A stretch of 64,000 bases of DNA from Planctomycetota bacterium (GTDB taxonomy: Bacteria; Planctomycetota; Planctomycetia; Pirellulales; Pirellulaceae). Within the stretch, counting starts at the first letter, position 1, and every line of letters starts with the position of its first letter. Positions 7,919-16,810 of the stretch are shown piece after piece. Below the pieces are notes generated by a model that saw nothing but the letters and a program-made list of their open reading frames with translations, had not been told where the DNA came from and did no database searches. The stretch spans positions 1 to 64,000 of the forward strand of contig JABAAE010000014.1 of the NCBI GenBank assembly GCA_014238905.1, read 5' to 3'. The position numbers and the translations under genes were made by a program.

Positions 7919-9247
7919 ATGAACAACAATCAAGCGAACTGGATCGTCGCGAGCCTTATCTTCTCCGTGATCTCAATGATCTCCGCAGTTTCTGCAAACG
8001 ACGTCGACCTGTCGAAACTAGACGTCAAAAGTCTGGTAACAAAGATGACACCGCTGAAGGGCACGACACCGGCTCAGTGGCGTGTGGTATGGACGGATGA
8101 TGCCAGCCGCGAAGCGACCATCTCCTGGACCACCGCTGAACCCGGAGAAAAGCACGTTGTTTACTACCGAACCGAGTCCGGCGGCAGAAAGGGAAAACCC
8201 GCGCTGAGTCAGGAGTGTCAGTCCAATGGCCTATACACCATCACTCAGCCCAAGCCGCCAAAACCCAAAGAAGGAGAAACACCCGAACAAGCTAAGAAGA
8301 GGAATCCCCCAAAGAAGATCGCGCCGGCGTATTATCATCACGCCAGGATCAAGGAGCTGAAGCCGAATACGCGATACAATTTCGTCTTGGAAAGCGACGG
8401 TGAACGGTCCCGGGAATTCTACTTCCGCACCGCACCTGCGGGAGGTACTGAGTTTACCCTGATCCATGGTGGTGATTCGCGTAGCGGCCACGCTAATCGT
8501 TGTCGAATGAATTTGCGCATTGCTGAGCAGGCAAAGGCGGATTCCAAGGTCCTCGCATTCACGCATGGAGGAGACTATATCGCCACCGGGGCCAGGTGGG
8601 ATCAGTGGCGATTGTGGCTCAGCCAGCACGAACTGACAACACTGGAGGACGGTCGAGTGCTGCCCATCATTCCGACCAAAGGCAATCACGATGGAGGTAA
8701 GATTTATTTCGAAGTTTTCGGTCTAGAGGAGAAGACCAAGCGTTGGCATACAACGATGCTCGGCAAGGACGTGGCGCTGGTGACCCTTGATACGAACTCG
8801 CCGGGAGGCGGTCCACAAGCGGAATGGTTGGAGGCCGAACTGAAACGCCTACGACCTGCGGTTCGTTGGTTGATCGTGCAATATCACCGCCCCATGTATC
8901 CTGCGGTGAAGGGCCCTGCGACGCATGCACCCATTTTCTGTCCCCTGTTCGACAAGTATAACGTCGACATTGCATTAGAGGCCGACGGTCACTGCATGAA
9001 GCGGACGGTACCGATTCGCGATGGCAAAAAGGATTCGACCGGAATCGTTTACGTGGGAGAAGGAGGACTTGGTGTTGGCCAGCGAGAAACTAATCCGGAT
9101 CGTTGGTACCTTAAAGATGGCGGGAAGGCGGGCAGCGCTCACCACGTCATGCAAATCGACTTCAGCGCTGACAACTTGCGTGTCCGCTTTATCCTCATGG
9201 ACGGCTCCGCCTGGGACGATCACACGATCAACGCCCGCAACCTCTGA
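7919..9247 (+). CDS. Secreted purple-acid-phosphatase-like metallophosphoesterase
   Basis: The 442-residue product starts at ATG 7919, which gives a clean signal peptide (NWIVASLIFSVISMISAVSA, cleavage near residue 26). Residues about 50-172 form a fibronectin-III-like domain (EATISWTTAEPGEKHVVYYR), as at the N-terminus of purple acid phosphatases. The catalytic calcineurin-type domain follows: GGDSRSG (D186), GGDYI (D219), GNHDG (N256, H257), QYHRPMYP and ADGHCMK. These are the five metal-ligand blocks of binuclear phosphoesterases. It should hydrolyse phosphate monoesters in the periplasm. The upstream 23-bp duplication may alter spacing of its start region. An in-frame ATG at 7883 is possible but would mask the signal peptide. 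Confidence 0.9.
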   Translation: MNNNQANWIVASLIFSVISMISAVSANDVDLSKLDVKSLVTKMTPLKGTTPAQWRVVWTDDASREATISWTTAEPGEKHVVYYRTESGGRKGKPALSQECQSNGLYTITQPKPPKPKEGETPEQAKKRNPPKKIAPAYYHHARIKELKPNTRYNFVLESDGERSREFYFRTAPAGGTEFTLIHGGDSRSGHANRCRMNLRIAEQAKADSKVLAFTHGGDYIATGARWDQWRLWLSQHELTTLEDGRVLPIIPTKGNHDGGKIYFEVFGLEEKTKRWHTTMLGKDVALVTLDTNSPGGGPQAEWLEAELKRLRPAVRWLIVQYHRPMYPAVKGPATHAPIFCPLFDKYNVDIALEADGHCMKRTVPIRDGKKDSTGIVYVGEGGLGVGQRETNPDRWYLKDGGKAGSAHHVMQIDFSADNLRVRFILMDGSAWDDHTINARNL

Positions 9248-9385
9248 CCGACCAGAGGATGACGACTGGCCACCGAACATTCCTTCGATGGGTCGCTTGG
9301 AGCAAACCAACGGGATTGAAATAATAAATAGAACAATGAGAACACAAGACTCGACATTCTTATGCTTAGCATCGCTGATGTTGGT

Positions 9386-9592
9386 CCCGGCGGTGCCTGC
9401 CCAGTTGCCACCACGGCTCACCCGGAAGACGCCGGCCTTAGGCCCATTTGGATCACTTACGTGAAGCGATGTTCTTTTCATTTCAATATCAAAATAGTCC
9501 TGACACCATTCAAGAACATCACCCTTTATGTCGTGGAAGCCGAAAATATTGTGATGAAAACGCCGGTCAACCTGCCATTGGTTTTCGTTAGT
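9386..9592 (-). pseudogene. Fragment of a SUMF1/FGE-type domain gene
   Basis: Inside a minus-strand open frame, the section from about 9592 to 9386 reads NIFGFHDIKGDVLEWCQDYF, then VSDPNGPKAGVFRVSRGGNW. This is the signature of formylglycine-generating-enzyme-like (SUMF1/FGE-sulfatase) proteins: NpfGLyDMhGNVwEWcqDyy...DPtGPksG..RVlRGGsW. The domain's N-terminal half and everything after GGNW are missing, and flanking translation is random, so only a remnant is left. The conserved N of GNVWEW has become D (KGDVLEW). The fragment lies downstream of the phosphatase gene in a gap of 680 bp without intact genes. Confidence 0.7.
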
Positions 9593-9840
9593 GGCTAGAG
9601 GCAACATTTCGCGCGAAAAATTGCATGAAAAAATCTTGTGAATCGTCCAGGCATCGCGAAACGTCAATATTATTAGATGCTGTCGCCTGACAACCTCTAC
9701 GCTGCATCGAGGACTGATGGAGCCAAGGCGGTTATGGAAACCGTGTGTGGCGTGACTCAGGCAACTTATTGGTGATTCAATCCTGACGGAGAAACAAGCC
9801 CAATAATCCAAGCTGCTTGACCGTAGCCTATAAAAAGAAG

Positions 9841-9870
9841 GCATGCTAATTTAGTAACCGGGTAGCATGC
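9841..9870. promoter_or_regulatory. Inverted repeat upstream of the MYG1 gene
   Basis: gcatgcta (9841-9848) and tagcatgc (9863-9870) are perfect inverted repeats separated by 14 nt, about 60 bp before ATG 9928. It could form a hairpin in the leader or be an operator; nothing else supports a specific function. Confidence 0.3.
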
Positions 9871-9927
9871 TGCCGCTTGTTTTTTGCCGAATTCGAATCG
9901 GATCTTCACTTCAGGGAACCTGACCCA

Positions 9928-10803
9928 ATGACTATTCAGCTAATTGTGACCCACCCAGGCGGAGCGCATAAGGATGATTTTCTGGCCTGCAGTCTATTGG
10001 CTCATTTGCATGGTGCGGCCATCGAGCGACGAGAACCAACAGAACAGGATTTGGCGAACCCCGCGATTTGCGTCGTCGACGTAGGTGGGGCGCACGATCC
10101 AGCATTGAACAACTTTGATCATCATCAATTCTCGCGGGAGGCACCACCACTGTGTGCACTCTCGTTGGTGCTTCAAAGCATGGGGCTTTACGAGGACGCA
10201 TTGGCATTCTGTGCGTGGCTGCGTCCGGCGGAATGGCTCGACACATTAGGACCAAACGAAACCGCCAGGCTGATGGGGATCCCCCGTACGGCTTTGGGAG
10301 AGTTGAATTCGCCGCTCGACACCACGCTACTTAACCGTTTTGCAAGTCATTCAGAGATCCATTCAGAAAACCCTGTTTACCAAGTCATGTGCATGGTAGG
10401 CGAGGATATCGTTAACTACTTGCAAACCCTACGCGAAAGGCTGGATTACCTGAAAGCACACAGCCAATATTGGACCATTGAAGCAGAAGACGAACTCATT
10501 CAAGCCTTGTTCCTAGAAAAAAGTGACGTCATTTCTGACAATCCTTCTTTTGGAATTTATGCATTTATCGCCAGCGAAAAAAAGGAAAAAGAGATTCAGG
10601 CTCTGGTTTATCCGGATCGGCGGGGAGAGGGATACGGCCTGACCCGTTACAACGATAGCCCGCGTTTGAATTTCTCTCGAATCGAATCACTTGATGAAGT
10701 TCGTTTTGCCCACAAACGTGGGTTTGTTGCCAAGGTTTCCACAACAGAACCAGCAAGGCTAAAAGAATTGTTGGAGATGGCTATCGTACCAGCAAAAAAC
10801 TAG
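9928..10803 (+). CDS. MYG1 / UPF0160 family metal-dependent protein hydrolase-like
   Basis: The 291-residue product starts at ATG 9928 (MTIQLIVTHPGG); the upstream extension has no family match. Diagnostic blocks are THPGGAHKDDFLACSLL near the N-terminus, VVDVGGAHDP and NNFDHHQFSREAPPL, the DHH-like metal-binding motifs of the MYG1 family, whose eukaryotic members act as 3'-5' RNA exonucleases. The C-terminal part (FIASEKKEKEIQALVYPDRR...GLTRYND) also fits. No signal peptide is seen, so it is cytoplasmic. Its immediate downstream neighbour is the MBL-fold hydrolase about 100 bp away on the same strand; co-transcription is possible. Confidence 0.9.
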   Translation: MTIQLIVTHPGGAHKDDFLACSLLAHLHGAAIERREPTEQDLANPAICVVDVGGAHDPALNNFDHHQFSREAPPLCALSLVLQSMGLYEDALAFCAWLRPAEWLDTLGPNETARLMGIPRTALGELNSPLDTTLLNRFASHSEIHSENPVYQVMCMVGEDIVNYLQTLRERLDYLKAHSQYWTIEAEDELIQALFLEKSDVISDNPSFGIYAFIASEKKEKEIQALVYPDRRGEGYGLTRYNDSPRLNFSRIESLDEVRFAHKRGFVAKVSTTEPARLKELLEMAIVPAKN

Positions 10804-10906
10804 CTTGTTGGTACTTTGGCAAAGCTGCTGCCCCTTCGAACTGATGGACGGTCTGGTACATTATTCGAAAACTCCCATTGACTGCATCCTGAGTAGAGAA
10901 CCCTGC

Positions 10907-11539
10907 GTGTTACAAACCTCTATCGTCCCGGTGACCGAATTTCAACAAAATTGTTCCATTGTCTACGACGACCAAAGCCAAGTGGCGGTGGTGGTCGATC
11001 CCGGTGGCGAAGTTGAAAAAATCACAGCGGCCGTCGCCGAATTGGGAGTCGGAGTCGAAGCGATTTGGCTCACTCACGGCCACCTCGATCATGCAGGTGG
11101 AGCCGAAGCGGCGAAGAAGCAATTCGGCGTAGACATCATCGGCTCTCACATCGCCGACAAAATCCTCTTGGACAACATTGAGACTGCGGCAGCAGGGTAT
11201 GGATTGACAGGCATGTATAACGCTAGACCTGACCGCTGGTTGGAGGAAGGTGATTCACTGAACATTGGTGAGCATGAGTTTGAAGTTTTGCATTGTCCCG
11301 GTCACGCTCCCGGGCACGTTGTCTTTGTGAATCACGCGCACAAATTCATCTTGATGGGCGACGTCCTTTTTCAAGGATCCATCGGCAGAACCGATTTGCC
11401 GGGGGGCAATCACCAAGCCTTACTCGACAGCATTTCCCAAAAAATCATGACGCTGGACGATGATTACCAATTTGTCTGTGGCCACTCGGCGCCATCAACG
11501 GTCGGTGCCGAGCGACGCACCAACCCATATCTACAGTAG
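10907..11539 (+). CDS. gloC: MBL-fold hydrolase, YcbL/GloC-like (glyoxalase II type)
   Basis: The 210-residue product starts at GTG 10907 (VLQTSIVPVTEFQQNCSIVY), the start that fits the length of E. coli YcbL (about 215). The metal-binding block THGHLDHAGG, the later HCPGHAPGHVVF, MGDVLFQGSIGRTDLPGG and CGHSAPSTVGAERRTNPYLQ all align with that family. The expected reaction is hydrolysis of S-lactoylglutathione or a similar thioester with two metal ions in the cytoplasm; the true thiol is not known for planctomycetes. Upstream frame (from 10805) lacks family similarity. Confidence 0.9.
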   Translation: MLQTSIVPVTEFQQNCSIVYDDQSQVAVVVDPGGEVEKITAAVAELGVGVEAIWLTHGHLDHAGGAEAAKKQFGVDIIGSHIADKILLDNIETAAAGYGLTGMYNARPDRWLEEGDSLNIGEHEFEVLHCPGHAPGHVVFVNHAHKFILMGDVLFQGSIGRTDLPGGNHQALLDSISQKIMTLDDDYQFVCGHSAPSTVGAERRTNPYLQ

Positions 11540-11654
11540 AGGGTGTCATCTAAAACGTTCCTTGGGTTAATGGCTGTTTTCAAAGATCTCGATATTGCGT
11601 CCTTCGATCTTTGACGGTCTGGCCCTGAAGCAAGAGATATCTTGGAGAACGATT

Positions 11655-12170
11655 TCACTTTTTATTGAATTGAGCGACCGCTTGATGAAATAAATGAACA
11701 ACTGCTCTTCCGCTGATTGTGGTTTTCTCCATTAGCTCCTTTGCCACCATCTCGACCGCTTTGGCATGAGGTTCTTCGGACAATAAATATTCTGTCTTGT
11801 CGAGAAGCCGTCGTTCCAATTTTTCCAATTGCCGCTGCGAAGTTGCGCGAGTCTGAGAAAGCAAGCGTTTCACGGCTCGCAGATCCTGCCGAGCCCCTTT
11901 TTCACAATACTGGCCGGTCACGTGTGACTCAGCGACCATGCCGGCAAAAAATATTAACGCCTCGTCTTCCAGCCAATCTTTCGACGGCGTACTCCGCCCT
12001 TTGCGAATTTTGCACGCTCCCAGACGGAGACCACCCGTTGATAGATTGGCTGCACAGATGGTGACCTTTTGAATCGGTCGGCCGACGATGGTTGCCATCA
12101 CCGCATGCCCCGCTTCATGGTATGCCACCGAAGGTGGCTGAGATTGTGTGGAATCTTGATTCTGGGACAC
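11655..12170 (-). CDS. Free-standing FtsH-type (M41) zinc peptidase domain
   Basis: The 171-residue product consists almost entirely of an M41 peptidase domain without the AAA+ ATPase or membrane helices of FtsH. HEAGHAV (H18, E19, H22) supplies the zinc-binding HExxH, and GARQDLRAVKRL with D96 matches the GAsnDl third-ligand block. ALIFFAGMVAES (71-82) matches the FtsH lGGrAAEe segment. Later heptads (LEKLERRLLDKTEYLL) fit the helical C-terminal bundle. Without its own unfoldase it could cleave only loose peptides or work with a separate partner. A secreted protein gene lies 26 bp upstream on the same strand, so the two may be co-transcribed. Confidence 0.85.
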   Translation of the reverse strand: MSQNQDSTQSQPPSVAYHEAGHAVMATIVGRPIQKVTICAANLSTGGLRLGACKIRKGRSTPSKDWLEDEALIFFAGMVAESHVTGQYCEKGARQDLRAVKRLLSQTRATSQRQLEKLERRLLDKTEYLLSEEPHAKAVEMVAKELMEKTTISGRAVVHLFHQAVAQFNKK

Positions 12171-12196
12171 TCGACGCGACCACGAGATGTTAACGG

Positions 12197-12727
12197 TTAT
12201 CGGATCGCTAATTCAATTGAATTAGAGGCTGGCAACGAGCCCAGACTTGACCCTTGGTAACTAATCGAATACTTGGTACCCGCTTTCATTCGGTAAACTT
12301 CCTTGAGATCAAACTTGACGCTGAGACTCCATCCCGATCGAAGCGGTGTGTAGTCGCCGTTCTCTTTGCTGGGTGGGGGTCTTTTGACCATCCTTCCCTG
12401 ACAACCTACCTCACCGTCCGGACCATTGACCTTGAACCGACTCGCCGTCCAACGCTTTTCCAGGGGGCTTTGCCACCAGCAAAACTCCACTGGCCGGTCT
12501 GATGTATTGCTAACTTCGAAGATCATCATGGCCTTTCCTTTCTGCCGAACCGACTCAGGGCACTCCCGAATCCGTCCCAGGAGCCCCGAAACCCTCTTGC
12601 CCCGTGCGATTTTTGCTGGTCCCTGACCTTGGATTGCTGGCACGAACGCCAAAAAAGCAAAAGCTACCAACAGAAACGATGCAAGACAAAAGATCCTCAC
12701 TGTCTTTTTCTTCTTAGTAAAATTCAA
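12197..12727 (-). CDS. Secreted protein of unknown function
   Basis: The 176-residue product has a basic N-terminus (MNFTKKKKTVR), a hydrophobic core (IFCLASFLLVAFAFLAFV) and a likely cleavage site near IQG. The mature part (MMIFEVSNTSDRPVEFCWWQ ... SGWSLSVKFDLKEVYRM) has the pattern of an Ig-like or 'intracellular proteinase inhibitor'-like beta-sandwich concerned with 'deviation from standards' type proteins, but I cannot assign a family. It precedes the M41 peptidase by 26 bp. Confidence 0.7.
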   Translation of the reverse strand: MNFTKKKKTVRIFCLASFLLVAFAFLAFVPAIQGQGPAKIARGKRVSGLLGRIRECPESVRQKGKAMMIFEVSNTSDRPVEFCWWQSPLEKRWTASRFKVNGPDGEVGCQGRMVKRPPPSKENGDYTPLRSGWSLSVKFDLKEVYRMKAGTKYSISYQGSSLGSLPASNSIELAIR

Positions 12728-12945
12728 TGTTTGGCGGCCTTTGGATAAACACTCTCTTCCCGCTCCAAGTTCCAGAGGGCAATAGAATTTATGCGGCGTC
12801 CGCCGCTTCGTAGAACCACATTTATAGGCTTGATACGCAGTTTAGGGAATCGTGGTTCCCGGTACCGACATTCATCTCGCTGGGTGTCTCTGGTTGCGAT
12901 GTCGACCCGGCAATTTCTAGCATGAAAATACGAGTTCCTTTGCGA

Positions 12946-13232
12946 GTCCTGGCGGTCGCCTCAAAGAAACCATGGAGGCGGATGGATCACGCTTGTTTGA
13001 TCACGTCAGCCTCGTTGACGGCAGCAACCTGCGAAATGTCCCTCCGACGGCAAACTGCCGCCTAATTCTCAGCGGAGGCGGTGCAGGCGTGAAACATGGT
13101 CACAACCTCGTCATGCCGAAGAACACTTCGCTCTGTAATGCGTGGTGGAGCTTGTTGCATAGAGTGGAGTGGGTGTGAACGTAAAGCGGAATGGCGACAG
13201 CAGGCGGATTTTGCCTGCATTTCAGGGGTAAT
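12946..13232 (+). pseudogene. C-terminal remnant of a DUF1552 gene
   Basis: The frame at 12957-13179 reads RLKETMEADGSRLFDHVSLV, then GSNLRNV, LILSGGGAGVKHGHNLVMPK and NTSLCNAW. This is the characteristic C-terminus of DUF1552 proteins (LFDnv.lvyGSn...LlaGGGaG.k.GhnLv.P.dTpLcN.w). It ends at a TGA at 13177; the shifted frame there continues GVNVKRNGDSRRI, matching the usual terminal 'GDStG', so a frameshift truncates it. Everything N-terminal of the last 80 residues is absent. Intact DUF1552 genes lie at 21766, 37889, 52048 and 60806. Confidence 0.75.
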
Positions 13233-13294
13233 TTCAGGAAACGCCAGGCGTCACCAATAAAATGCTCGCGTTCTCTCTCACCTCATGTTAACCC

Positions 13295-13398
13295 GTGTGG
13301 TCAAAAAACTTAAACGAGCATTTTGGCTGATAAAAAACGACCTCAGAGACCCAGTTTGAATTCGCAGACTCGGCCGAGTACGTTTCAAAGTTTTGGGC
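13295..13398. repeat. Dispersed palindromic intergenic element, copy B
   Basis: The left arm gtcaaaaaacttaaacg plus agcattttggctga (13300-13330) is mirrored by the right arm tcggccgagta (13370-13380) plus cgtttcaaagttttgggc (13381-13398), giving an imperfect palindrome of about 100 bp. The spacing between the inner arm motifs is about 47 nt, the same as in copies C and E. Confidence 0.6.
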
Positions 13399-13575
13399 TA
13401 CATGGTCCAAACTGGTCACGAGTCTGGTATGGTCGAAGGAGTGACTTTGCCAATTTTCATGAATTAAAAAAAAGAAATCCCACCTCACGCTGCTCGGCAA
13501 TATTGCAGTGATTGGCAGCGGAAACTCGGAATACTTGCGGACCACAGCGATCTCGGATCTTAAGGCAATAGCGAC

Positions 13576-16500
13576 ATGGCTTGTAAACTTCTATCAATCC
13601 TGATGGCGATGCTCGCCGTGACACTGCCGGAAGCGGCGGCCCAATATGGCGACTGGAAACACTCAGGCTCGATGTACATCATCACAACGCCCGAGGGCGC
13701 AGACTTGCCTTCGACCGCCTTGGAGAAAGGCTTTCCGCTGCTCGTTCGCCTACACAAAGACTTCTTCGACTTTAGTCAGGCGAAGCATAGCGGAGAGGAC
13801 ATCCGCTTCTCCGCCAATGGCAAACCGCTGTCGTACCAGATCGAATGCTGGGATGCAGCGAGAGGCAACGCTAATCTTTGGGTGCGAGTCCCCACCATCA
13901 AGGGTAATGATCAACAGGCGATCAAAATGCATTGGGGCAACCACAAGGTCGCTAGCGAAAGCAACGGCCAACAAGTGTTCCGGGTCACAGAAGGGTTCGC
14001 CGGTGTCTGGCATCTGGGCGGCAACCTGGAAGACGCCACTTCCAACAATCTTGACGGCTTCAACAAACCTGACAAACCAACCACCATTACCACCGGCGTC
14101 ATCGGCGACGCTCAGGAGTTTGGTGTCAATCAATTACTTGTCATCCGCCCACGCGGGGCGAAGCAAGATCGACGCGTAACCTGCATGCCGTCTGGCAACG
14201 CAGACCGGACGATGTCGGCTTGGGTCAATCCCACCAGCTTCGAAGGTCGCAACTGGGCATCGGCGTCGATCGGCGGATGGGGTGAACCGGAGCGTGGACA
14301 CAAACCGAACATGGGTTTGTCCTATATGACCATGACTGGAGTCGGCCAACCTCGCTTTCATCTCTACGGGTTTGATCCCCGCTGCGCCAGCAAACTACCC
14401 CTTGGTGAATGGCGGCACATCGCCCTCAGCGTTTCCGAGGACATGGTTCGCTTTTATGTTGATGGTGTTCTGGACAAGACGATTGACAACAACAGCAATG
14501 CGGTGAGCAAACTTGGTACTTTGAAGACCCCCGAGTCAACGCCGGTCGACCTTGGTGATCATGGAAACGGTCGTGGACCCTTCAATGGCGCTCTTGATGA
14601 GGTACGCTTCGAGTCCGTTGCACGCTCGGACAACTGGCAGAAGCTCTGTTTCGAGAATCAAAAACCGTTGCAATCGCTGGTTGGACCACTGGTTCAGGAC
14701 GGTGATGCCTTCTCGGCGTCGCAGTCCAGCTTGACAATGCAGGAGGGAACGTCGGTGGAACTGTCGGCAAAAGCTGGAGGGGCCCGGAAGATCTTCTGGG
14801 TTTTGCAGGATGGTGACACACAGCAAATCCTGGCCGTCGATCGCTTCAAATTCAGCTTTGACACTGGAAGAGTGGACCAAAGCAAAACGGTCGTGTTGCA
14901 GTTCAAGGCTTTATTCGCATCCGGGATGAAAACCAAAACCGTCCGAATTTCCATTCAGGAAAGGATTCCGAATCCTGTTTACACTCTCAGCGTTCCGCAA
15001 TCTTGGAATGGCAGGGATGAGCTGGAGATATCGCCCTCGATCAGCAACCGTGCCGAGATGCAGTCCAAAGGTGCCGGCGACCTGAATTACTCATGGACGG
15101 TTTCGGGCATGGCCACGATCAACAAAAGCAAAGCGGAAAAACTGGTATTGAAGCGGGCACAAAACAGTGGCGTCCTGACCGTCGGCCTCGCCCTCGACAA
15201 TGGTGGTGAGGCGATAACACATTCCGCCAGGATCACTGTTGCCGAACCGAAGGATGATGCATGGGTTGTGCGGACTGCATCGGCGGACGAAAAGCCAGTA
15301 GACCATCAGTTCTATGCCCGCAACGATAACAACCAGGGAACACTTCACTATCGAGGCACGCTCAAGGAACCGTCTGATTCGGTATTCCTGAGACTCTACG
15401 CCGGCGACAAACTGATCGACACACAACGGCAGACGATTAACGTTAACAACAAATACGCCTTGTCGACGAAATTGAAGGCCGGTCTCATCGCCTATCGCAC
15501 AGAGTTCGGCATCCAGCGTGGCGGCGTTGAAACGGTTCTCGATAAAGCCAGTGATCTGGTCTGCGGCGATGTCTTTATCATTCAGGGTCAGTCTAATGCC
15601 GAAGCCTGGACTGACAAACGAATCGTCCATCCTTACCAGAGTCACTGGCTTCGCAGTTTTGGTACGCCGAGCACCAACAAAGACAGAGCCCGAGACGCGG
15701 TCTGGGGCAACGCGTTGTCATTTAACGGAGGCAAGAACCATCATCATTTTCAGATTGGCTATTGGGGCGTTGAACTGGGCAAACTGCTCATCGAAAAGCA
15801 CAAGATTCCCATTTGTATCATCAATGGCGCGCAGGGCGGAACACGGGTTGATCAGCACCAGCGTCGCGATGCTGATCCGACCGATGTGAGCACCATCTAC
15901 GGCAGGCTGTTGTGGCGATTACAACAGGCCAAACTGACACACGGAGTTCGCGCTGTGCTGTGGCATCAGGGCGAAAACGATCAGGGCGAAGCAGGACCGA
16001 CCGGCACTTTTGGCTGGGTGAATTATCAGGATTACTTCATCCGCATGACGGCGGCCTGGAAAGAGGACTTCCCAAATATCAAACACTATTACATCCACCA
16101 GATCTGGCCAGGAGCATGTGGCAGCCGATCGGTGGAGAATGACAGGTTGCGTGAGAGGCAGCGACGATTGCCCGAACAGTTCTCCAACATGAGGATCATG
16201 TCGACACTCGGCATTCGCCCGGGCGGCGGTTGCCACTACTTGCCGGAAGGCTATGCGGTGATGGCAAGGCAGTTATTTCCGCTGGTGAACCAATACAACT
16301 ACGGAGTGGAATCGAGGATTTCCGTCTCCCCGCCGAATATCCAGAGCGTCTTCTACACCAGTGCCAGGAGAGACGAAATCAAACTGGTTTTCGATCAGAA
16401 AGTGAACTGGAACGACCGAGTCGCTGCGCGGTTTTATCTCGATGGTGACGCCGGAGAGCTGTCCATTGTAAGCGGTTTCGGAAAAATCATGACACTGAAG

Positions 16501-16644
16501 CTGGCTGGTCCCTCCACGGCAAGAACGTTAACGTACATCAAAGGTGGCCAGTGGACGCAGGCGGATGCGATCATCCGGGGCGAAAACAACATCGCTGCGC
16601 TGACCTTCTGCGAGGTCCCGATAAGACCTGCAAGATCGCGTTAA
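13576..16644 (+). CDS. Large secreted DUF2341 + LamG + sialate O-acetylesterase (SASA) protein
   Basis: The 1022-residue product has a signal peptide (1-22, ...LPEAAA). Residues about 45-145 (FPLLVRLHKDFFDFSQAK ... IRFSANGKPLSYQIECWD) are a DUF2341 domain. Residues about 150-365 (GVWHLGG, TMSAWVNP, HIALSVSEDMVRFYVDG) are a concanavalin-like LamG domain. Ig-like linkers follow to about 640. The C-terminal catalytic SGNH/SASA domain has GDVFIIQGQSNAEAW near residue 665, NGAQGGTR, and WHQGEND at about 796-802, supplying the Ser and His/Asp elements. It probably removes acetyl groups from exported polysaccharide, with LamG for binding. It stands alone and reads toward the DUF1501 cassette. Confidence 0.88.
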   Translation: MACKLLSILMAMLAVTLPEAAAQYGDWKHSGSMYIITTPEGADLPSTALEKGFPLLVRLHKDFFDFSQAKHSGEDIRFSANGKPLSYQIECWDAARGNANLWVRVPTIKGNDQQAIKMHWGNHKVASESNGQQVFRVTEGFAGVWHLGGNLEDATSNNLDGFNKPDKPTTITTGVIGDAQEFGVNQLLVIRPRGAKQDRRVTCMPSGNADRTMSAWVNPTSFEGRNWASASIGGWGEPERGHKPNMGLSYMTMTGVGQPRFHLYGFDPRCASKLPLGEWRHIALSVSEDMVRFYVDGVLDKTIDNNSNAVSKLGTLKTPESTPVDLGDHGNGRGPFNGALDEVRFESVARSDNWQKLCFENQKPLQSLVGPLVQDGDAFSASQSSLTMQEGTSVELSAKAGGARKIFWVLQDGDTQQILAVDRFKFSFDTGRVDQSKTVVLQFKALFASGMKTKTVRISIQERIPNPVYTLSVPQSWNGRDELEISPSISNRAEMQSKGAGDLNYSWTVSGMATINKSKAEKLVLKRAQNSGVLTVGLALDNGGEAITHSARITVAEPKDDAWVVRTASADEKPVDHQFYARNDNNQGTLHYRGTLKEPSDSVFLRLYAGDKLIDTQRQTINVNNKYALSTKLKAGLIAYRTEFGIQRGGVETVLDKASDLVCGDVFIIQGQSNAEAWTDKRIVHPYQSHWLRSFGTPSTNKDRARDAVWGNALSFNGGKNHHHFQIGYWGVELGKLLIEKHKIPICIINGAQGGTRVDQHQRRDADPTDVSTIYGRLLWRLQQAKLTHGVRAVLWHQGENDQGEAGPTGTFGWVNYQDYFIRMTAAWKEDFPNIKHYYIHQIWPGACGSRSVENDRLRERQRRLPEQFSNMRIMSTLGIRPGGGCHYLPEGYAVMARQLFPLVNQYNYGVESRISVSPPNIQSVFYTSARRDEIKLVFDQKVNWNDRVAARFYLDGDAGELSIVSGFGKIMTLKLAGPSTARTLTYIKGGQWTQADAIIRGENNIAALTFCEVPIRPARSR

Positions 16645-16810
16645 AGCATAGAAAAAAACAAGTCAAAGTGGTCGTAGCAAAAAAGGACCGATTGATGCTG
16701 GTTGACTGAATTCCGCAAAACCCTTTTTGCCGAACAGAATCAAACGATCGAGACACTCGGAATTCAGCGAGCCGAAAAACCGTTCAAGGCGATCATTTCA
16801 TTCCTAAGGG

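Noticed and set aside
9336-9464. Plus-strand frame with a signal-peptide-like start (STFLCLASLMLVPAVPAQ)
   Set aside because: It is short, ends after about 20 residues beyond the hydrophobic core and lies opposite the SUMF1 remnant; the hydrophobicity is probably accidental.
8975-9844. 289-codon minus-strand frame
   Set aside because: It overlaps the C-terminal part of the phosphatase gene and has protein-like sequence only over the SUMF1 fragment, which is listed as a remnant instead.
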